The notes: generated from the sequence alone by a model not told the origin. DNA of 64,000 bases from JAJFJD01 sp965228425 (GCA_965228425.1 OZ245815.1:2790001-2854000), one strand, 5' to 3'; shown: positions 24,497-33,898, counted from the stretch's first letter. Numbers and translations are program-made.

Positions 24497-25192
24497 ATGA
24501 CCGACCGCAAAGAGCAATGGGAAAAGGTGACGGCGCTCAACATCGACGAGAGCGTGCGGCTGGGGCCGATTTATTCGGAGTTCCTGTTGTCTGATCCGAA
24601 GTGCTTTGGCTTTGTTCTCGCGCGCTACAAGTTCGCCGCGAAGATGTTAGCGCGGAAGAAAAGCATCATTGAAATCGGCTGCGGTGAAGGCATTGGTGCA
24701 CTGATGCTGGCCGGTGAAACCAAAGCGGACGTGGTCGGGTTGGATTTTGATGAGGCACAAATTGATCTAGCAAATCAATGTTTTAAGCAAAGTTTTGATA
24801 GGTTTAGGCCCGGCGAACGAGAGCGACTTCACTATACATGCCAGGATTTTACGACCGCTGGCGATGGTCTCGGCAAGTTCGAAGGCCTTGTTTCGATAGA
24901 TGTGATTGAACATGTGCCGGCGGGCGAGGACGAGCATCGCTTCCTTACCAACTGCGTCAATCATCTGCTTGAGAATGGTGTGGCGATCATCGGCACGCCG
25001 AATGACTATGCGAGCGCCTATGCGTCCGAACGCAGTCAGATCGGTCATATAAACCTCTTCAAACCCGACCGATTCGTTGAAACGCTCGAGAACTATTTCT
25101 CAAACGTGTTCCTGATGTCGATGAATGATGAAATGGTGCATACCGGTTACGACAAGATGGCCCATTATCTAATGGCCGTGTGCGTGAAGTAA
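24497..25192 (+). CDS. Class I SAM-dependent methyltransferase
   Basis: 231 residues. Motif I is IIEIGCGEGIGALMLAG (around residues 56-72), then VVGLDFDEAQIDLA for the ribose-binding acidic residue and VSIDVIEHVPAGEDEHRFL for motif post-I. It is a soluble Rossmann-fold methyltransferase of the UbiE/Methyltransf_11 type. It is the first gene of a tight plus-strand operon with a HAD phosphatase, an APH-like kinase and the two transketolase halves. It probably methylates a sugar or lipid-linked intermediate of that pathway. Confidence 0.88.
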   Translation: MTDRKEQWEKVTALNIDESVRLGPIYSEFLLSDPKCFGFVLARYKFAAKMLARKKSIIEIGCGEGIGALMLAGETKADVVGLDFDEAQIDLANQCFKQSFDRFRPGERERLHYTCQDFTTAGDGLGKFEGLVSIDVIEHVPAGEDEHRFLTNCVNHLLENGVAIIGTPNDYASAYASERSQIGHINLFKPDRFVETLENYFSNVFLMSMNDEMVHTGYDKMAHYLMAVCVK

Positions 25193-25202
25193 CCGCTCGC
25201 CG

Positions 25203-25829
25203 ATGGATATTATCCCGTCTCACATTGGTATCGACTTCGACAACACGATCGCGGACTACGATCATTTGTTCGTTGAAGAAGGCGTTCGTGCTGGGTGGTA
25301 TCCGTCGGCAATTGCTGGAACGAAACAGTCGGTTCGGAATCATGTCCGCGCGGCGCATACGGACGGCGAGGAGAACTGGCAAATTCTGCAGGCAAGGGTA
25401 TACGCTCATCGGATGTCGGACGCGCGCGTGATGGATGGCTTTGGCGATTTTCTGACAGGCTGTGCCGACCACGATATCGATGTGTCGATCGTCAGCCACA
25501 AAACGCGTTACGCCAGACGCGACGACACTCGGACCGATCTTCGCGAAGCAGCACTCTCATGGCTCGCCCAACAGGGGTTTCTTGATCGTGGCAGGTTCGG
25601 CCTCACGCGCGATCGCATCTATTTCGAAGCGACGCGGACCGAAAAGATCGCCCGGATTGCAAAAATATCCTGCAGCGACTTCATCGACGATTTGATCGAG
25701 GTTCTAACCGAGCCGGCATTTCCGGGCGGTGTCCGCAAACACTTGCTGGCGCGGCAGGAAGAGGAATTCCGGCAAGAGGGTATCGCGGTTCATCCTTCCT
25801 GGCGACATATAGCCGATGCCCTGTTTTGA
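25203..25829 (+). CDS. HAD-superfamily hydrolase
   Basis: 208 residues, starting 10 bp after the methyltransferase stop. The catalytic motif is IGIDFDNTIADYD with D11 and D13 as the nucleophile and acid/base pair; VSIVSHKTRYA supplies the motif II Ser, and SDFIDDLIEVL looks like the Mg-binding motif IV. The inserted cap is small. HAD proteins of this kind are usually phosphatases acting on sugar phosphates or nucleotides. It overlaps the kinase gene that follows by 14 bp, so the two are coupled, which suggests they work on the same intermediate. Confidence 0.82.
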   Translation: MDIIPSHIGIDFDNTIADYDHLFVEEGVRAGWYPSAIAGTKQSVRNHVRAAHTDGEENWQILQARVYAHRMSDARVMDGFGDFLTGCADHDIDVSIVSHKTRYARRDDTRTDLREAALSWLAQQGFLDRGRFGLTRDRIYFEATRTEKIARIAKISCSDFIDDLIEVLTEPAFPGGVRKHLLARQEEEFRQEGIAVHPSWRHIADALF

Positions 25830-26784
25830 TCCGCTGAACGTTGCCGAGCAGCTACTCAATCGACCGGTCATGTCGTTGGAGGCCGTGACGGGAGGCCGCA
25901 ACGCTGACGTTTGGAAGGTGCGGTGCGGGGCCGGTGATTTTGCCTTGAAGCATTACCGTCAAGCGGATGGGGATATCCGGCGTCAAACGGAATGTGGCGC
26001 GTTGGAATTCTTGGCCAATAACGCCGTGCAGCACGTTCCGCGTGTCCACGCCGTGCGGACCAAGCCGGATGTCGCGCTGCTGTCATGGCTCAACGGCATG
26101 CCGGTCGATCCGATCGAACCGTCCCATATCGCGCACTGCGTGGATTTCGTCCGCGAACTGCGCCGGCTGTCACGGTCCCGCGCCGCCGGGGGATTGCCGC
26201 TGGCGAAGGAGGCTTGTTTGTCGGGTTTGGAGATCGTCCGCCAAATAGAGGGGCGGGTGTGGCGGTTAGAGCAAATCGAAGAGCTGGGCGCAGGCGTTGC
26301 GGCCTTCCTTGCCGATGAGCTTTGGCCTTGTTTGGCCGCTGCGCGGGGACCGGCGGAAGCATGGCATGACGACCTGCCGGTTCGACATCGCACCTTGAGT
26401 CCGTCGGATTTCGGATGCCACAACGCTGTGGTCTTGGCCGATGGAAGCCTTGGTTTCCTCGACTTTGAGTATTTCGGATGGGACGATCCGGTAAAGCTGG
26501 TGGCGGATTTCATCCTACATCCGGGAATGTCGTTAACCGAGGACCTAACCCGTGAGTTCAAAAGACTGGCTGTTCCGTTATTTGCTGACGACCAAGAGTT
26601 CATGGATCGGTTTCAGGCATTCTTGCCGCTCTATCGCATTCGCTGGTCGCTGATCGTACTGAACCCGTTGATTGCACTTTCCACCGCGGACAAGCCATCG
26701 GGCGACGAAAGCGATAAGATCGCGCGGGAGTGTTTGATGAAATCACGACGTCTTCTGAATGAGACGGCGTTGAGTTTGTGTTGA
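25816..26784 (+). CDS. Aminoglycoside phosphotransferase (APH)-fold kinase
   Basis: 322 residues with the APH/choline-kinase fold. The start region AVTGGRNADVWKVRCGAGDFALKHY gives the Gly-rich loop and ATP-binding Lys. The catalytic loop LSPSDFGCHNAV has the D-xxxx-N spacing with the usual His replaced by Pro, and GFLDFEYFGWDDP is the Mg-binding DFE motif. Proteins of this fold phosphorylate hydroxyl groups of small molecules. Beside a transketolase, a HAD phosphatase and sugar genes, a sugar or amino-alcohol is a likelier substrate than an antibiotic. It overlaps the HAD gene by 14 bp and is 9 bp before transketolase. Confidence 0.82.
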   Translation: MPCFDPLNVAEQLLNRPVMSLEAVTGGRNADVWKVRCGAGDFALKHYRQADGDIRRQTECGALEFLANNAVQHVPRVHAVRTKPDVALLSWLNGMPVDPIEPSHIAHCVDFVRELRRLSRSRAAGGLPLAKEACLSGLEIVRQIEGRVWRLEQIEELGAGVAAFLADELWPCLAAARGPAEAWHDDLPVRHRTLSPSDFGCHNAVVLADGSLGFLDFEYFGWDDPVKLVADFILHPGMSLTEDLTREFKRLAVPLFADDQEFMDRFQAFLPLYRIRWSLIVLNPLIALSTADKPSGDESDKIARECLMKSRRLLNETALSLC

Positions 26785-26793
26785 GGAGTTAGA

Positions 26794-27648
26794 ATGCCGG
26801 GACATTCACCCCGTATCGCTCAGACTGTGTTGGATCGGCGCGCGATCGATCTGCGGCAGATGGTCATCGACGCGCTCGAAGGTGGCGGTCGGGGGCATAT
26901 CGGCTCGACCATGTCGCTGATCGAAATTTTGCGTGTCCTGTATGACAACATCCTAACCATACGGCCATCCGAACCGGACTGGCCCGAGCGGGACCGCCTC
27001 ATCCTGAGCAAGGGGCACGGCTGTATCGCACAGTATGTCTTGCTGGCCGACAAAGGGTATTTCGACCGTTCCGAACTTTGGGGGTTCTGCAGCGCCGAAA
27101 GCCGCTTAGGGGGGCATCCGGAGCGGGGCAAGCTGCCCGGCGTAGAAGCATCGACTGGCGCCCTGGGGCATGGCCTTCCGATCGGAGTAGGGCTTGCGAT
27201 CGCGCAGCGGATGCGCCGGCGGCAGAGCCGGGTTTTCGTGATTTGCGGCGACGGGGAAATAAACGAGGGTTCGGTATGGGAATCGGCGATGAGTGCGGCC
27301 AAGCATGGACTTGGAAACCTTACAGTGGCGATCGACTACAACAAGATTCAATCCGCCGGGTTTACCGACGACATCCTGCCGCTGGAGCCATTGCTCGATA
27401 AATGGCGCGCTTTCGGTTTCGAAGCACATGAAGTCGATGGACATGACGTGGCTGCATTGCGCCGTGTCTTCCGGCAGCCCGGACGGGAACCCGAACGGCC
27501 GACCGCCGTGATTTGTCATACGATCAAAGGCAAAGGGATCTCCTTTGCGGAGAACGACCCGGCTTGGCACCACAAATCGCGCCTTTCGTCGGAAGAGATA
27601 GACCGTATGCGCAGCACCCTGGAGCAACAGGTGGACGGCAATGCGTAA
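26794..27648 (+). CDS. Transketolase, N-terminal subunit (TPP domain)
   Basis: 284 residues, equal to the first third of a normal 660-residue transketolase. It holds the thiamine diphosphate/Mg site: GHIGSTMSLIEILRVLYDN, KGHGCIAQYVLLADKG, GALGHGLPIGVGLAIAQR, then VICGDGEINEGSVWE as the GDG...N cofactor motif. The C-terminal GKGISFAENDPAWHHKS is also conserved. Transketolase moves a two-carbon ketol unit from a ketose phosphate to an aldose. The pyrimidine-binding half is encoded by the next gene, overlapping by 8 bp. Split transketolases are usual for dedicated pathways rather than the housekeeping pentose phosphate enzyme. Confidence 0.93.
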   Translation: MPGHSPRIAQTVLDRRAIDLRQMVIDALEGGGRGHIGSTMSLIEILRVLYDNILTIRPSEPDWPERDRLILSKGHGCIAQYVLLADKGYFDRSELWGFCSAESRLGGHPERGKLPGVEASTGALGHGLPIGVGLAIAQRMRRRQSRVFVICGDGEINEGSVWESAMSAAKHGLGNLTVAIDYNKIQSAGFTDDILPLEPLLDKWRAFGFEAHEVDGHDVAALRRVFRQPGREPERPTAVICHTIKGKGISFAENDPAWHHKSRLSSEEIDRMRSTLEQQVDGNA

Positions 27649-28564
27649 GACATCGCTGGAGATGGTGCACGAGTTGGCGCGTATGGATGACCGTGTCGTT
27701 TTCATTGGGTCGGACCTGGGGCCGGACACGCTGGTGGACATGCGCGACGAGATGCCCGACCGTTTCTTCATGGAAGGCGTCAGCGAGGCACATGTGATCG
27801 GCATGGCCGCCGGTCTCGCCATGGAAGGATACATTCCCTACGTCAACACGATCGCAACCTTCCTGACCCGACGTTGTTTCGAGCAGGTGGCGCTCGATCT
27901 TTGTTTACAGAATCTGCCGGTGCGTCTGATTGCGAATGGTGGCGGCCTCGTCTATGCGCCGCTGGGGCCGACGCATCTTGCCATCGAAGACCTATCGATC
28001 ATGCGCACGCTGCCCAATATGGCGGTGACGGCGGTAGCGGATTCAGCGGAAATGCGCCGGATGATGCGGGCGAGCCTCGATTGGCCGGGTCCCCTCTATA
28101 TTCGTCTTGGCAAGGGCGGGGATCCGGTCGTTACCGCGGACGGCGGCGACTTTACGATCGGGAAGAGCTATCCGTTGCGGCCGGCGGGTAAAGTCGGGTT
28201 CATCTCGACCGGGGTCATGACCAATCGGGCCCTCGCGGCGGCGGACATTTTGGCGGAGAAGGGAATATCGGCAGGTGTTCTCCACCTCCCGACCGTGAAG
28301 CCGCTGGACGAAGCCGGCGCTATTGCCTTTGCGAAGGATGTCGACCTCGTCGTCACGGTGGAAGAGAATGTCTTGGCCGGCGGGGTCGGGGCCGCGATCC
28401 TGGAGTGTTTTTCAAATGACGGATTGCTGAAACGAATCAATATGATGCGATGTGGCATTCCCGATGAATTTGCATCGCAATATGGCAGTCAGGATTCTCT
28501 GCTTGAACTCTACGGCCTTCAGCCGCAGCAGTTGGCTGAAAATATCGCAAATTCAATACGGTAA
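27641..28564 (+). CDS. Transketolase, C-terminal subunit (Pyr and C-terminal domains)
   Basis: 307 residues. It supplies the pyrimidine-binding domain and the C-terminal domain missing from its partner: FIGSDLGPDTLVDMRDEMPDRFFMEGVSEAHVIGMAAGLAMEGYIPYVNTIATFLTRR includes the catalytic glutamate region (the E of GVSEAH) and the aromatic F of the TPP pocket. LPTVKPLDEAGAIAFAKDVDLVVTVEEN belongs to the transketolase C-terminal domain. It overlaps the N-terminal subunit by 8 bp and so is translationally coupled. The two proteins should form an alpha2beta2 enzyme. Confidence 0.93.
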   Translation: MRKTSLEMVHELARMDDRVVFIGSDLGPDTLVDMRDEMPDRFFMEGVSEAHVIGMAAGLAMEGYIPYVNTIATFLTRRCFEQVALDLCLQNLPVRLIANGGGLVYAPLGPTHLAIEDLSIMRTLPNMAVTAVADSAEMRRMMRASLDWPGPLYIRLGKGGDPVVTADGGDFTIGKSYPLRPAGKVGFISTGVMTNRALAAADILAEKGISAGVLHLPTVKPLDEAGAIAFAKDVDLVVTVEENVLAGGVGAAILECFSNDGLLKRINMMRCGIPDEFASQYGSQDSLLELYGLQPQQLAENIANSIR

Positions 28565-28700
28565 GGAAGATTTCAGAGACCCCACATCGGCAGCTTGCCG
28601 AGCCTTGCTATTGCGTCTTATTAAGATCGTTTAGCAACTCCAATCTTTCAGCTAGGCTCCCGTCAGAACAGATTGGTCAGCCATCGGTGACCATCAACTA

Positions 28701-29813
28701 TTGGGGAACGCCGAATTGCATCAAGACAGCTACCAGATGGACGGTCACAAACTGCTTTGGCACTTGGATCGTGTCGCGGAATGGCAGGCGGGTGAACGCG
28801 TTGCGCCGCTGCACGTCGATATGGGCATCAGCGCCGGATGCAATATGGCGTGCACTTATTGTTATGGCGTCATCCAGGGCCGTACCGGTTTCGGGACCGA
28901 CGTCAAGGGACGGTTCAACATGCCGGAGGAAGCGATCATGCGATTCTTCCGCGACGCGAAGGATGTCGGCATCCGGTCGATCGCGTTGATCGGCGAAGGG
29001 GAGAACACCCTCAATCCCGCGCTATACAATGTGATCGAGTATGCGAAGGAGATCGGACTCGACCTGGGGCTCGCGACGAACGGCGTTCGAATATCGCAAG
29101 ACGAGGCCGAGTTGGAAACGTTGCTGACCGGGCTGACATGGCTTCGCGTCAACATCAGCGCGGCTACACCGGAATCCTTCGAGCGGATCCATCAGGTCAA
29201 GCAATATGCCCGCGTCGTCGACAATATCGACCGGATGGTCAAGGCGAAGAAGAAACACGGTTATCCGTGTACCATCGGCATGCAGATGGTCATGACGAAG
29301 GAAAATTTCGGCGAAGTCGTGCCGCTGGCCGAACTAGGCGGACAATTGGACGCCGACTACTTCGTCATCAAACCGTGCTCGGATACGGACGACAAGGAAC
29401 TCGACTCGCCCGATGAGGAATACATCGAGAACTGGGACATATTCGAAAATGCGAAGAAGTACAGCAAGCCCGGCGGCTATGAGGTGATCCCGAAATTCGA
29501 AAAGTTGGGAAATCTAGGCCATAAAGACTATGACGTGTGTTTCGGTACGCAGTTCATCATCGCGGTAAGCGGAACCGGCAATGTCTTTCCGTGCGGTCAT
29601 TGGTTCGATGTCCGGCAGGATGAATTTCTGATGGGCAATATCATCGACAATTCCTTCAAGGACATCTTCGCATCCGACCGGTATTGGGACGTGCAATCGA
29701 AGATCCAGACCGTGAACGTGAACAAGGATTGCGAGAGCAACTGCCGGCAGCATTACGTCAACCGGTTTTTGTCTGGGCTTAACGACGTGCCGCAGCACAA
29801 AAACTTCATCTGA
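28701..29813 (+). CDS. Radical SAM enzyme with SPASM-like C-terminal cysteines
   Basis: 370 residues. The radical SAM 4Fe-4S motif is CNMACTYCYG (C47, C51, C54), followed by ALIGEGENTLNP (the GGE-like SAM-binding motif) and GLATNGV. The C-terminal part has spaced cysteines in CFGTQFIIAVSGTGNVFPCGHW and CESNCRQHYVN, as in SPASM/twitch domains that hold extra Fe-S clusters. Such enzymes modify peptides, proteins or sugars by radical chemistry. It starts at a TTG, or at the ATG at 28737, 136 bp after transketolase and on the same strand. No peptide precursor gene was seen nearby, so a carbohydrate substrate is plausible. Confidence 0.88.
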   Translation: MGNAELHQDSYQMDGHKLLWHLDRVAEWQAGERVAPLHVDMGISAGCNMACTYCYGVIQGRTGFGTDVKGRFNMPEEAIMRFFRDAKDVGIRSIALIGEGENTLNPALYNVIEYAKEIGLDLGLATNGVRISQDEAELETLLTGLTWLRVNISAATPESFERIHQVKQYARVVDNIDRMVKAKKKHGYPCTIGMQMVMTKENFGEVVPLAELGGQLDADYFVIKPCSDTDDKELDSPDEEYIENWDIFENAKKYSKPGGYEVIPKFEKLGNLGHKDYDVCFGTQFIIAVSGTGNVFPCGHWFDVRQDEFLMGNIIDNSFKDIFASDRYWDVQSKIQTVNVNKDCESNCRQHYVNRFLSGLNDVPQHKNFI

Positions 29814-29834
29814 CCCGGGACGCGGCCAGGACCA

Positions 29835-31034
29835 TTAAAACACCTGCGTCGGCACGATCACGTATTTCGGATTGAAGTCGCGAAGCCGGTTCATGATCGG
29901 TCGAACCGCATCCAGAGCCGTGATGACGACAGCGCTGTCCGAGAAATCGGTGTCGTCGTCGGGCCGGTGTATCCGGACGGGGATGTGCGGATAGGTAAGT
30001 CCCGGCCGGAACTTGCAGTCGTCATAAATTCCACTGAGAAACGACAGGTCGCTTTCCAGGTGATAGGCTAGGGTTGGTAGCATTTGCGCCGCACCATAGG
30101 CGCATACGTCGCCATCCTGCATCTCCAGCATGGCACGCAGCCCGGCCATCCGCTGCCGGAACAACTCATATTGGCGCGACAGCCCGTCCACATCGGGGCG
30201 AACTACAGATGGTGCCGCTTTCGCTTGGGCCGCCTTGGTGAATGCCACAATGAACGTGCCGCCCCAATTGCCCGGGTTGATCGTGTGGTCGAGATAGCTG
30301 CCGCCCGCGCGTTCCACCATCTTGAGGAAGGAACTCAAGTTGAAGTAATGGATGTGCTGGTGAAATACCTGATCGAACCGCAGATTCCGCGCCATCGCGT
30401 CCGCATCCGGCACCTCGATGACGAACAGCGCGTCATCGGCGGCGGCATCGATCAAACGCGTTAATTGTGTCAGGGGATCGGTGATGTGCTCCATATTATG
30501 CGTGGAAATCACCAAGTCTGGCTGGTCGGCCACATCCTTCGCCAGATCGACGTCTTCCAGGTAATTGCCGACCACCGCCATGTTGGGCGCCGCTTCGTCG
30601 GCCGATGGCGTTTTGCCTATCCAGATGGGATCGATACCGGTCACCTTTTCGGCGAGGGGTGCGAGCTGGTTCAGCAGCATCAAATCGTTGCAGCCGATCT
30701 CCAGGATCGAGCGGAAACGATGATCAGGTTTGACCTGCTTCAGGTAGTCTAGGATGAACCTGAAGGTGGTTGGGGTCAGATGGCTCGCCGACGACCGATG
30801 CGCATATCCGTCGCCGTAGAGATCGGGCGGCGGCAGGACATGGCCGAGTTGGGCATGGCCGCATTCGCCGCACACATTGTAGGACTGATCGAAACCCTGT
30901 GCGGGGCCGGAATCGCTTTCCGTTACGAAGACGCCGGTGATCGGAAAATTTGGGAGTGACGCAATTTCGGTCAGGTTCGGGTTGCCGCAGACTGAGCATT
31001 CGGCCAATTCGGCTATATTTGTTTCGCCCGTCAT
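29835..31034 (-). CDS. C-methyltransferase (zinc-binding N-terminus, SAM domain, C-MT domain)
   Basis: 399 residues with the three-part build of sugar C-methyltransferases: an N-terminal Zn site with cysteine pairs C13/C16 and C55/C58 (CSVCGNPN and CGECGH), a central SAM domain (ILEIGCNDLMLLNQLA, VISTHNMEHITDPL), and a C-terminal domain with VCAYGAAQMLPTLAYH and SDSAVVITALDAV. Related enzymes such as TylCIII and NovU add a methyl branch at C3 or C5 of a keto-sugar nucleotide. Its ATG touches the TAA of the reductase gene just upstream (TAAATG). The pair probably makes a branched deoxysugar. Confidence 0.88.
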   Translation of the reverse strand: MTGETNIAELAECSVCGNPNLTEIASLPNFPITGVFVTESDSGPAQGFDQSYNVCGECGHAQLGHVLPPPDLYGDGYAHRSSASHLTPTTFRFILDYLKQVKPDHRFRSILEIGCNDLMLLNQLAPLAEKVTGIDPIWIGKTPSADEAAPNMAVVGNYLEDVDLAKDVADQPDLVISTHNMEHITDPLTQLTRLIDAAADDALFVIEVPDADAMARNLRFDQVFHQHIHYFNLSSFLKMVERAGGSYLDHTINPGNWGGTFIVAFTKAAQAKAAPSVVRPDVDGLSRQYELFRQRMAGLRAMLEMQDGDVCAYGAAQMLPTLAYHLESDLSFLSGIYDDCKFRPGLTYPHIPVRIHRPDDDTDFSDSAVVITALDAVRPIMNRLRDFNPKYVIVPTQVF

Positions 31035-31886
31035 TTATGTCTCCAACGTATTCACGTAATCAGCTAACGCCCGTTCCCAATGCGCGAGCGGCGAGCGCTT
31101 ATCAGACGAGATTGCCACTCTAAGCGGTTTCGGCGGTGTTGCCGGGAAGTCGGAATCTTTTGCCCGCTCAATATCGACATCTGCTCGTAAGAGATTTCTC
31201 AAGGTACAGACGAATTCATAATAATTGACCTCGCCCGCGTTAGCGACGTGAAACACGCCTGGGTCGGCTTTTGACTGCACCAAATCCAGAACCGCATTTG
31301 CCGCATGGAGCGCCCATGTTGGAGAATCCATTCGATCATCTGCGATACGGAGACTGTCTCCGGCGCGCAACCGGTCAATCATTTTTTCCACGAAACCTTG
31401 AGCTTGGTTCCTTCGGCGACCGTAGAGGGTCGGAAAACGTACCGCATAAGCCTGGGAGCAAAGGCTCAACGCCAAATACTCGCCTGCAAGTTTTGACGTT
31501 GCGTATATGCTATTTGGTCGTGGCACATCGATCTCGGTATAGGCGGATTCCTTTTTGCCATCGAAAACAAGATGAGTGCTCGTTTGCACGAAGATGCATT
31601 CGGCGTCGTTGCATGCCTTCGCAATACCCCGAACTGCGGTCGCATTTAGGGAAAACGCTTGGGTCGGATCGGCCTCGCACTTGCCAATATCAACCAATCC
31701 CGTTGAATTGATTACGACATCGGGTCGAAATTCTTGGATGGCGCGGACGACATCAATTGACCGCGAAACGTCGACGTCGCTGCTTGTCGGGCCGAAGAAT
31801 TCGATTGAACGTTGGTTGCTGGCTTCTTCGAGTGACGAACCGAGTTGTCCGGAAGCACCGAGTGTGAGGACTCGCATTTTGGTCAA
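31035..31886 (-). CDS. dTDP-4-dehydrorhamnose reductase-like SDR (RfbD-like)
   Basis: 283 residues. It has the extended-SDR Rossmann motif LTLGASGQLGSSLEE (TGxxGxxG variant GASGQLG), the RfbD signature FRPDVVINSTGLVDIGKCEADP, catalytic region STHLVFDGKKESAYTE and the Y-x-x-x-K motif YATSKLAGEYLAL. The C-terminal part is FHVANAGEVNYYEF. RfbD reduces the 4-keto group of dTDP-4-dehydrorhamnose; members in other clusters reduce related keto-sugars. No rfbA, rfbB or rfbC is in the window, so the actual substrate is open. It is first in a two-gene minus-strand operon with the C-methyltransferase. Confidence 0.88.
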   Translation of the reverse strand: MTKMRVLTLGASGQLGSSLEEASNQRSIEFFGPTSSDVDVSRSIDVVRAIQEFRPDVVINSTGLVDIGKCEADPTQAFSLNATAVRGIAKACNDAECIFVQTSTHLVFDGKKESAYTEIDVPRPNSIYATSKLAGEYLALSLCSQAYAVRFPTLYGRRRNQAQGFVEKMIDRLRAGDSLRIADDRMDSPTWALHAANAVLDLVQSKADPGVFHVANAGEVNYYEFVCTLRNLLRADVDIERAKDSDFPATPPKPLRVAISSDKRSPLAHWERALADYVNTLET

Positions 31887-31948
31887 TTTTCTCTGGTTCT
31901 TGGCATAGTGATTGCTTGTTTAGAAGTGCAAATTAGCAGATCGAATTT

Positions 31949-33898
31949 TTGCAAAACCAAGCTAGCCTATTGATACGAGATTCGAACGCAGTGCGTGCGA
32001 CCCGTGACGTTGACCTTGCCGACCTGCTCGCAATTGGCCTTGAGCATCATGCCGCTGGGCGTCTTGATCAGGCGGATGCAATATATCAGGAAATTCTTCA
32101 GTTGAGCCCGGCTTTTACGGATGCTCTCACGTCCGCGGGCTTGTTGGCATATCAGCGGGAAAACTATCAGTCGGCAATTCGAACGCTGGTGCGCGCGATC
32201 AGAGTCAATCCGAACCACGCGGTCAGCGCCGGGTATCTGGGACTCTCGCTGCTGAAGATGCATCAATTGGATGCTGCCGTTTCTGTGTTAGGCCGGGCGG
32301 TATCGCTGGCGAGAGACAATGCCGAATTTCACCGTTGGTTGGGCTTGGCCGAGTTTGCGGTAGGCGATCTGCCAGCCGCGTCGGAGGCGTTTCTTTCGAG
32401 TTTGGCTTTGGATCCTGCGAATGAGGAATCCGGCGTTGTTTTGCTTCGTACGATTCGGAAGATAATTGCCGGCGATGATCCGACCGCATCAGTTGGCATC
32501 GTCAACAGACTTCACGATATGTCGACCAAGTTGCCGATGCCGTTGATCTATGATGCGGCTTTCCTCTTGTTCATAAATGGGTTTCACAAGGAATCTATTG
32601 CCGCATTCCGTCGCATATTGGATCGCGATCCTGGATTTGAGATCGCCCATGCTGCGATTATCGACGCGCTCTTCTTGCATTGCCCTGATGAGAACGTGGC
32701 GTTTGCCGAACTAGAACACTGGGCTGATATTCATGCGGAACCGGTGAAAAACGAGCAGCTCGGGCATGCTGTGCCGCAAAACACCGATCGCCGTATCAGG
32801 ATCGGCTTTTCCTCCCTCCATTTCACCGATGCAAACACGTTCATCCATGTCTGGCCGGGATGGTTTGAGGGATATGACAAATCCCAGTTTGAGATTTTCG
32901 CATATGTTGACGAGCAAGCCCCGCTTTCTACGACAAGAGATTTCACAAGTCAGATCGATCATTGGCGGTATACGAAGAGTCTTGCCGATGCCGACTTGGC
33001 GGAGATGATTAGGGAAGACGGTATCGACATCCTGATCGACATATATGGTCGAGGGCCAGTGAACCGGATGGGCGTTCTCGCTCGCAAACCAGCTCCGATC
33101 CAAGTGGCATGGGGACCTATCTCGACAGGGCTAAAATCGGTTGACTATTTTCTGTCCGATCGCACCGTGATTCCGATAAGCGAATTCCATCGGTATGTGG
33201 AGAATATCGTTTGGTTGCCGGACAGCTATTTTGCATGGGTCCCGCCGATCACTGGCCCGTGTGCCCCGTCGCATCTCGGGCACCGCAATGAAGTTGTTTT
33301 TGGGTCCTTTAATCGCGAAGTAAAACTATCGGAAACGACGCTTTCAATTTGGGCGGAGATACTCCGGAATGTGCCGAATTCGAGATTGGTCTTCAAGGGC
33401 GTCGTCGCGGCGCGGCCAGGATTGCAAGCCCAGATAAGGGAACCGTTTATTTCCGCCGGCATCGCCCCAGATCGTTTGACGTATTTGGGGACGACGGATC
33501 AGGCCGGCCACCTCGCCGCCTACAGTCAGATTGATGTTCATTTGGATACATTCCCAGAGCAGGGCGGCGTGACGACGCTCGAGGCACTGTGGTCGGGCGT
33601 TCCGGTCGTCACTTGGTGTTTTGACAATCGGATCCTGTCGCGAACCGGGGCGACCATTTACGAGACTCTTGGGCTTACAGAATTGACCGCGCATAGTCGC
33701 GAGGAATATATCGACCTTGCGGTCAAACTTGCGAAAGATCCGCGGTGGCGGCAAGAAATGCGCAATGAGCTTCGGAACAGTCTTGCACGTTCACCACTTG
33801 TCGACTCGGTCCGCTACTCTCAGAACCTGCAATCTGCTCTCCGAACAATGTGGAAAAGGCATTGCGCCGGAGAAGCGCCGCGACATTTTTCGGTATAG
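31949..33898 (+). CDS. TPR-GT41 glycosyltransferase (O-GlcNAc transferase/SPINDLY-like) 1
   Basis: 649 residues. About five TPR units fill residues 25-260 (HHAAGRLDQADAIYQEILQL and following). The GT41 catalytic part begins at RRIRIGFSSLHF near residue 280. Key motifs are DILIDIYGRGPVNRMGVLARKPAPIQVAW, VVFGSFNREVKLSETTLSIWAEIL containing the catalytic-lysine region, and VHLDTFPEQGGVTTLEALWSGVPVVTW, the nucleotide-sugar pocket. GT41 enzymes put a sugar on Ser/Thr of proteins; in alphaproteobacteria similar TPR-GT proteins (Caulobacter FlmG) act on flagellin. The start is a TTG at 31949 with no clear ribosome site and may be misplaced. Confidence 0.9.
   Translation: MQNQASLLIRDSNAVRATRDVDLADLLAIGLEHHAAGRLDQADAIYQEILQLSPAFTDALTSAGLLAYQRENYQSAIRTLVRAIRVNPNHAVSAGYLGLSLLKMHQLDAAVSVLGRAVSLARDNAEFHRWLGLAEFAVGDLPAASEAFLSSLALDPANEESGVVLLRTIRKIIAGDDPTASVGIVNRLHDMSTKLPMPLIYDAAFLLFINGFHKESIAAFRRILDRDPGFEIAHAAIIDALFLHCPDENVAFAELEHWADIHAEPVKNEQLGHAVPQNTDRRIRIGFSSLHFTDANTFIHVWPGWFEGYDKSQFEIFAYVDEQAPLSTTRDFTSQIDHWRYTKSLADADLAEMIREDGIDILIDIYGRGPVNRMGVLARKPAPIQVAWGPISTGLKSVDYFLSDRTVIPISEFHRYVENIVWLPDSYFAWVPPITGPCAPSHLGHRNEVVFGSFNREVKLSETTLSIWAEILRNVPNSRLVFKGVVAARPGLQAQIREPFISAGIAPDRLTYLGTTDQAGHLAAYSQIDVHLDTFPEQGGVTTLEALWSGVPVVTWCFDNRILSRTGATIYETLGLTELTAHSREEYIDLAVKLAKDPRWRQEMRNELRNSLARSPLVDSVRYSQNLQSALRTMWKRHCAGEAPRHFSV

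Noticed and set aside
25816..26784. Aminoglycoside resistance gene
   Set aside because: The fold is APH-like, but the catalytic loop lacks the His of resistance enzymes and the operon is one of sugar metabolism.
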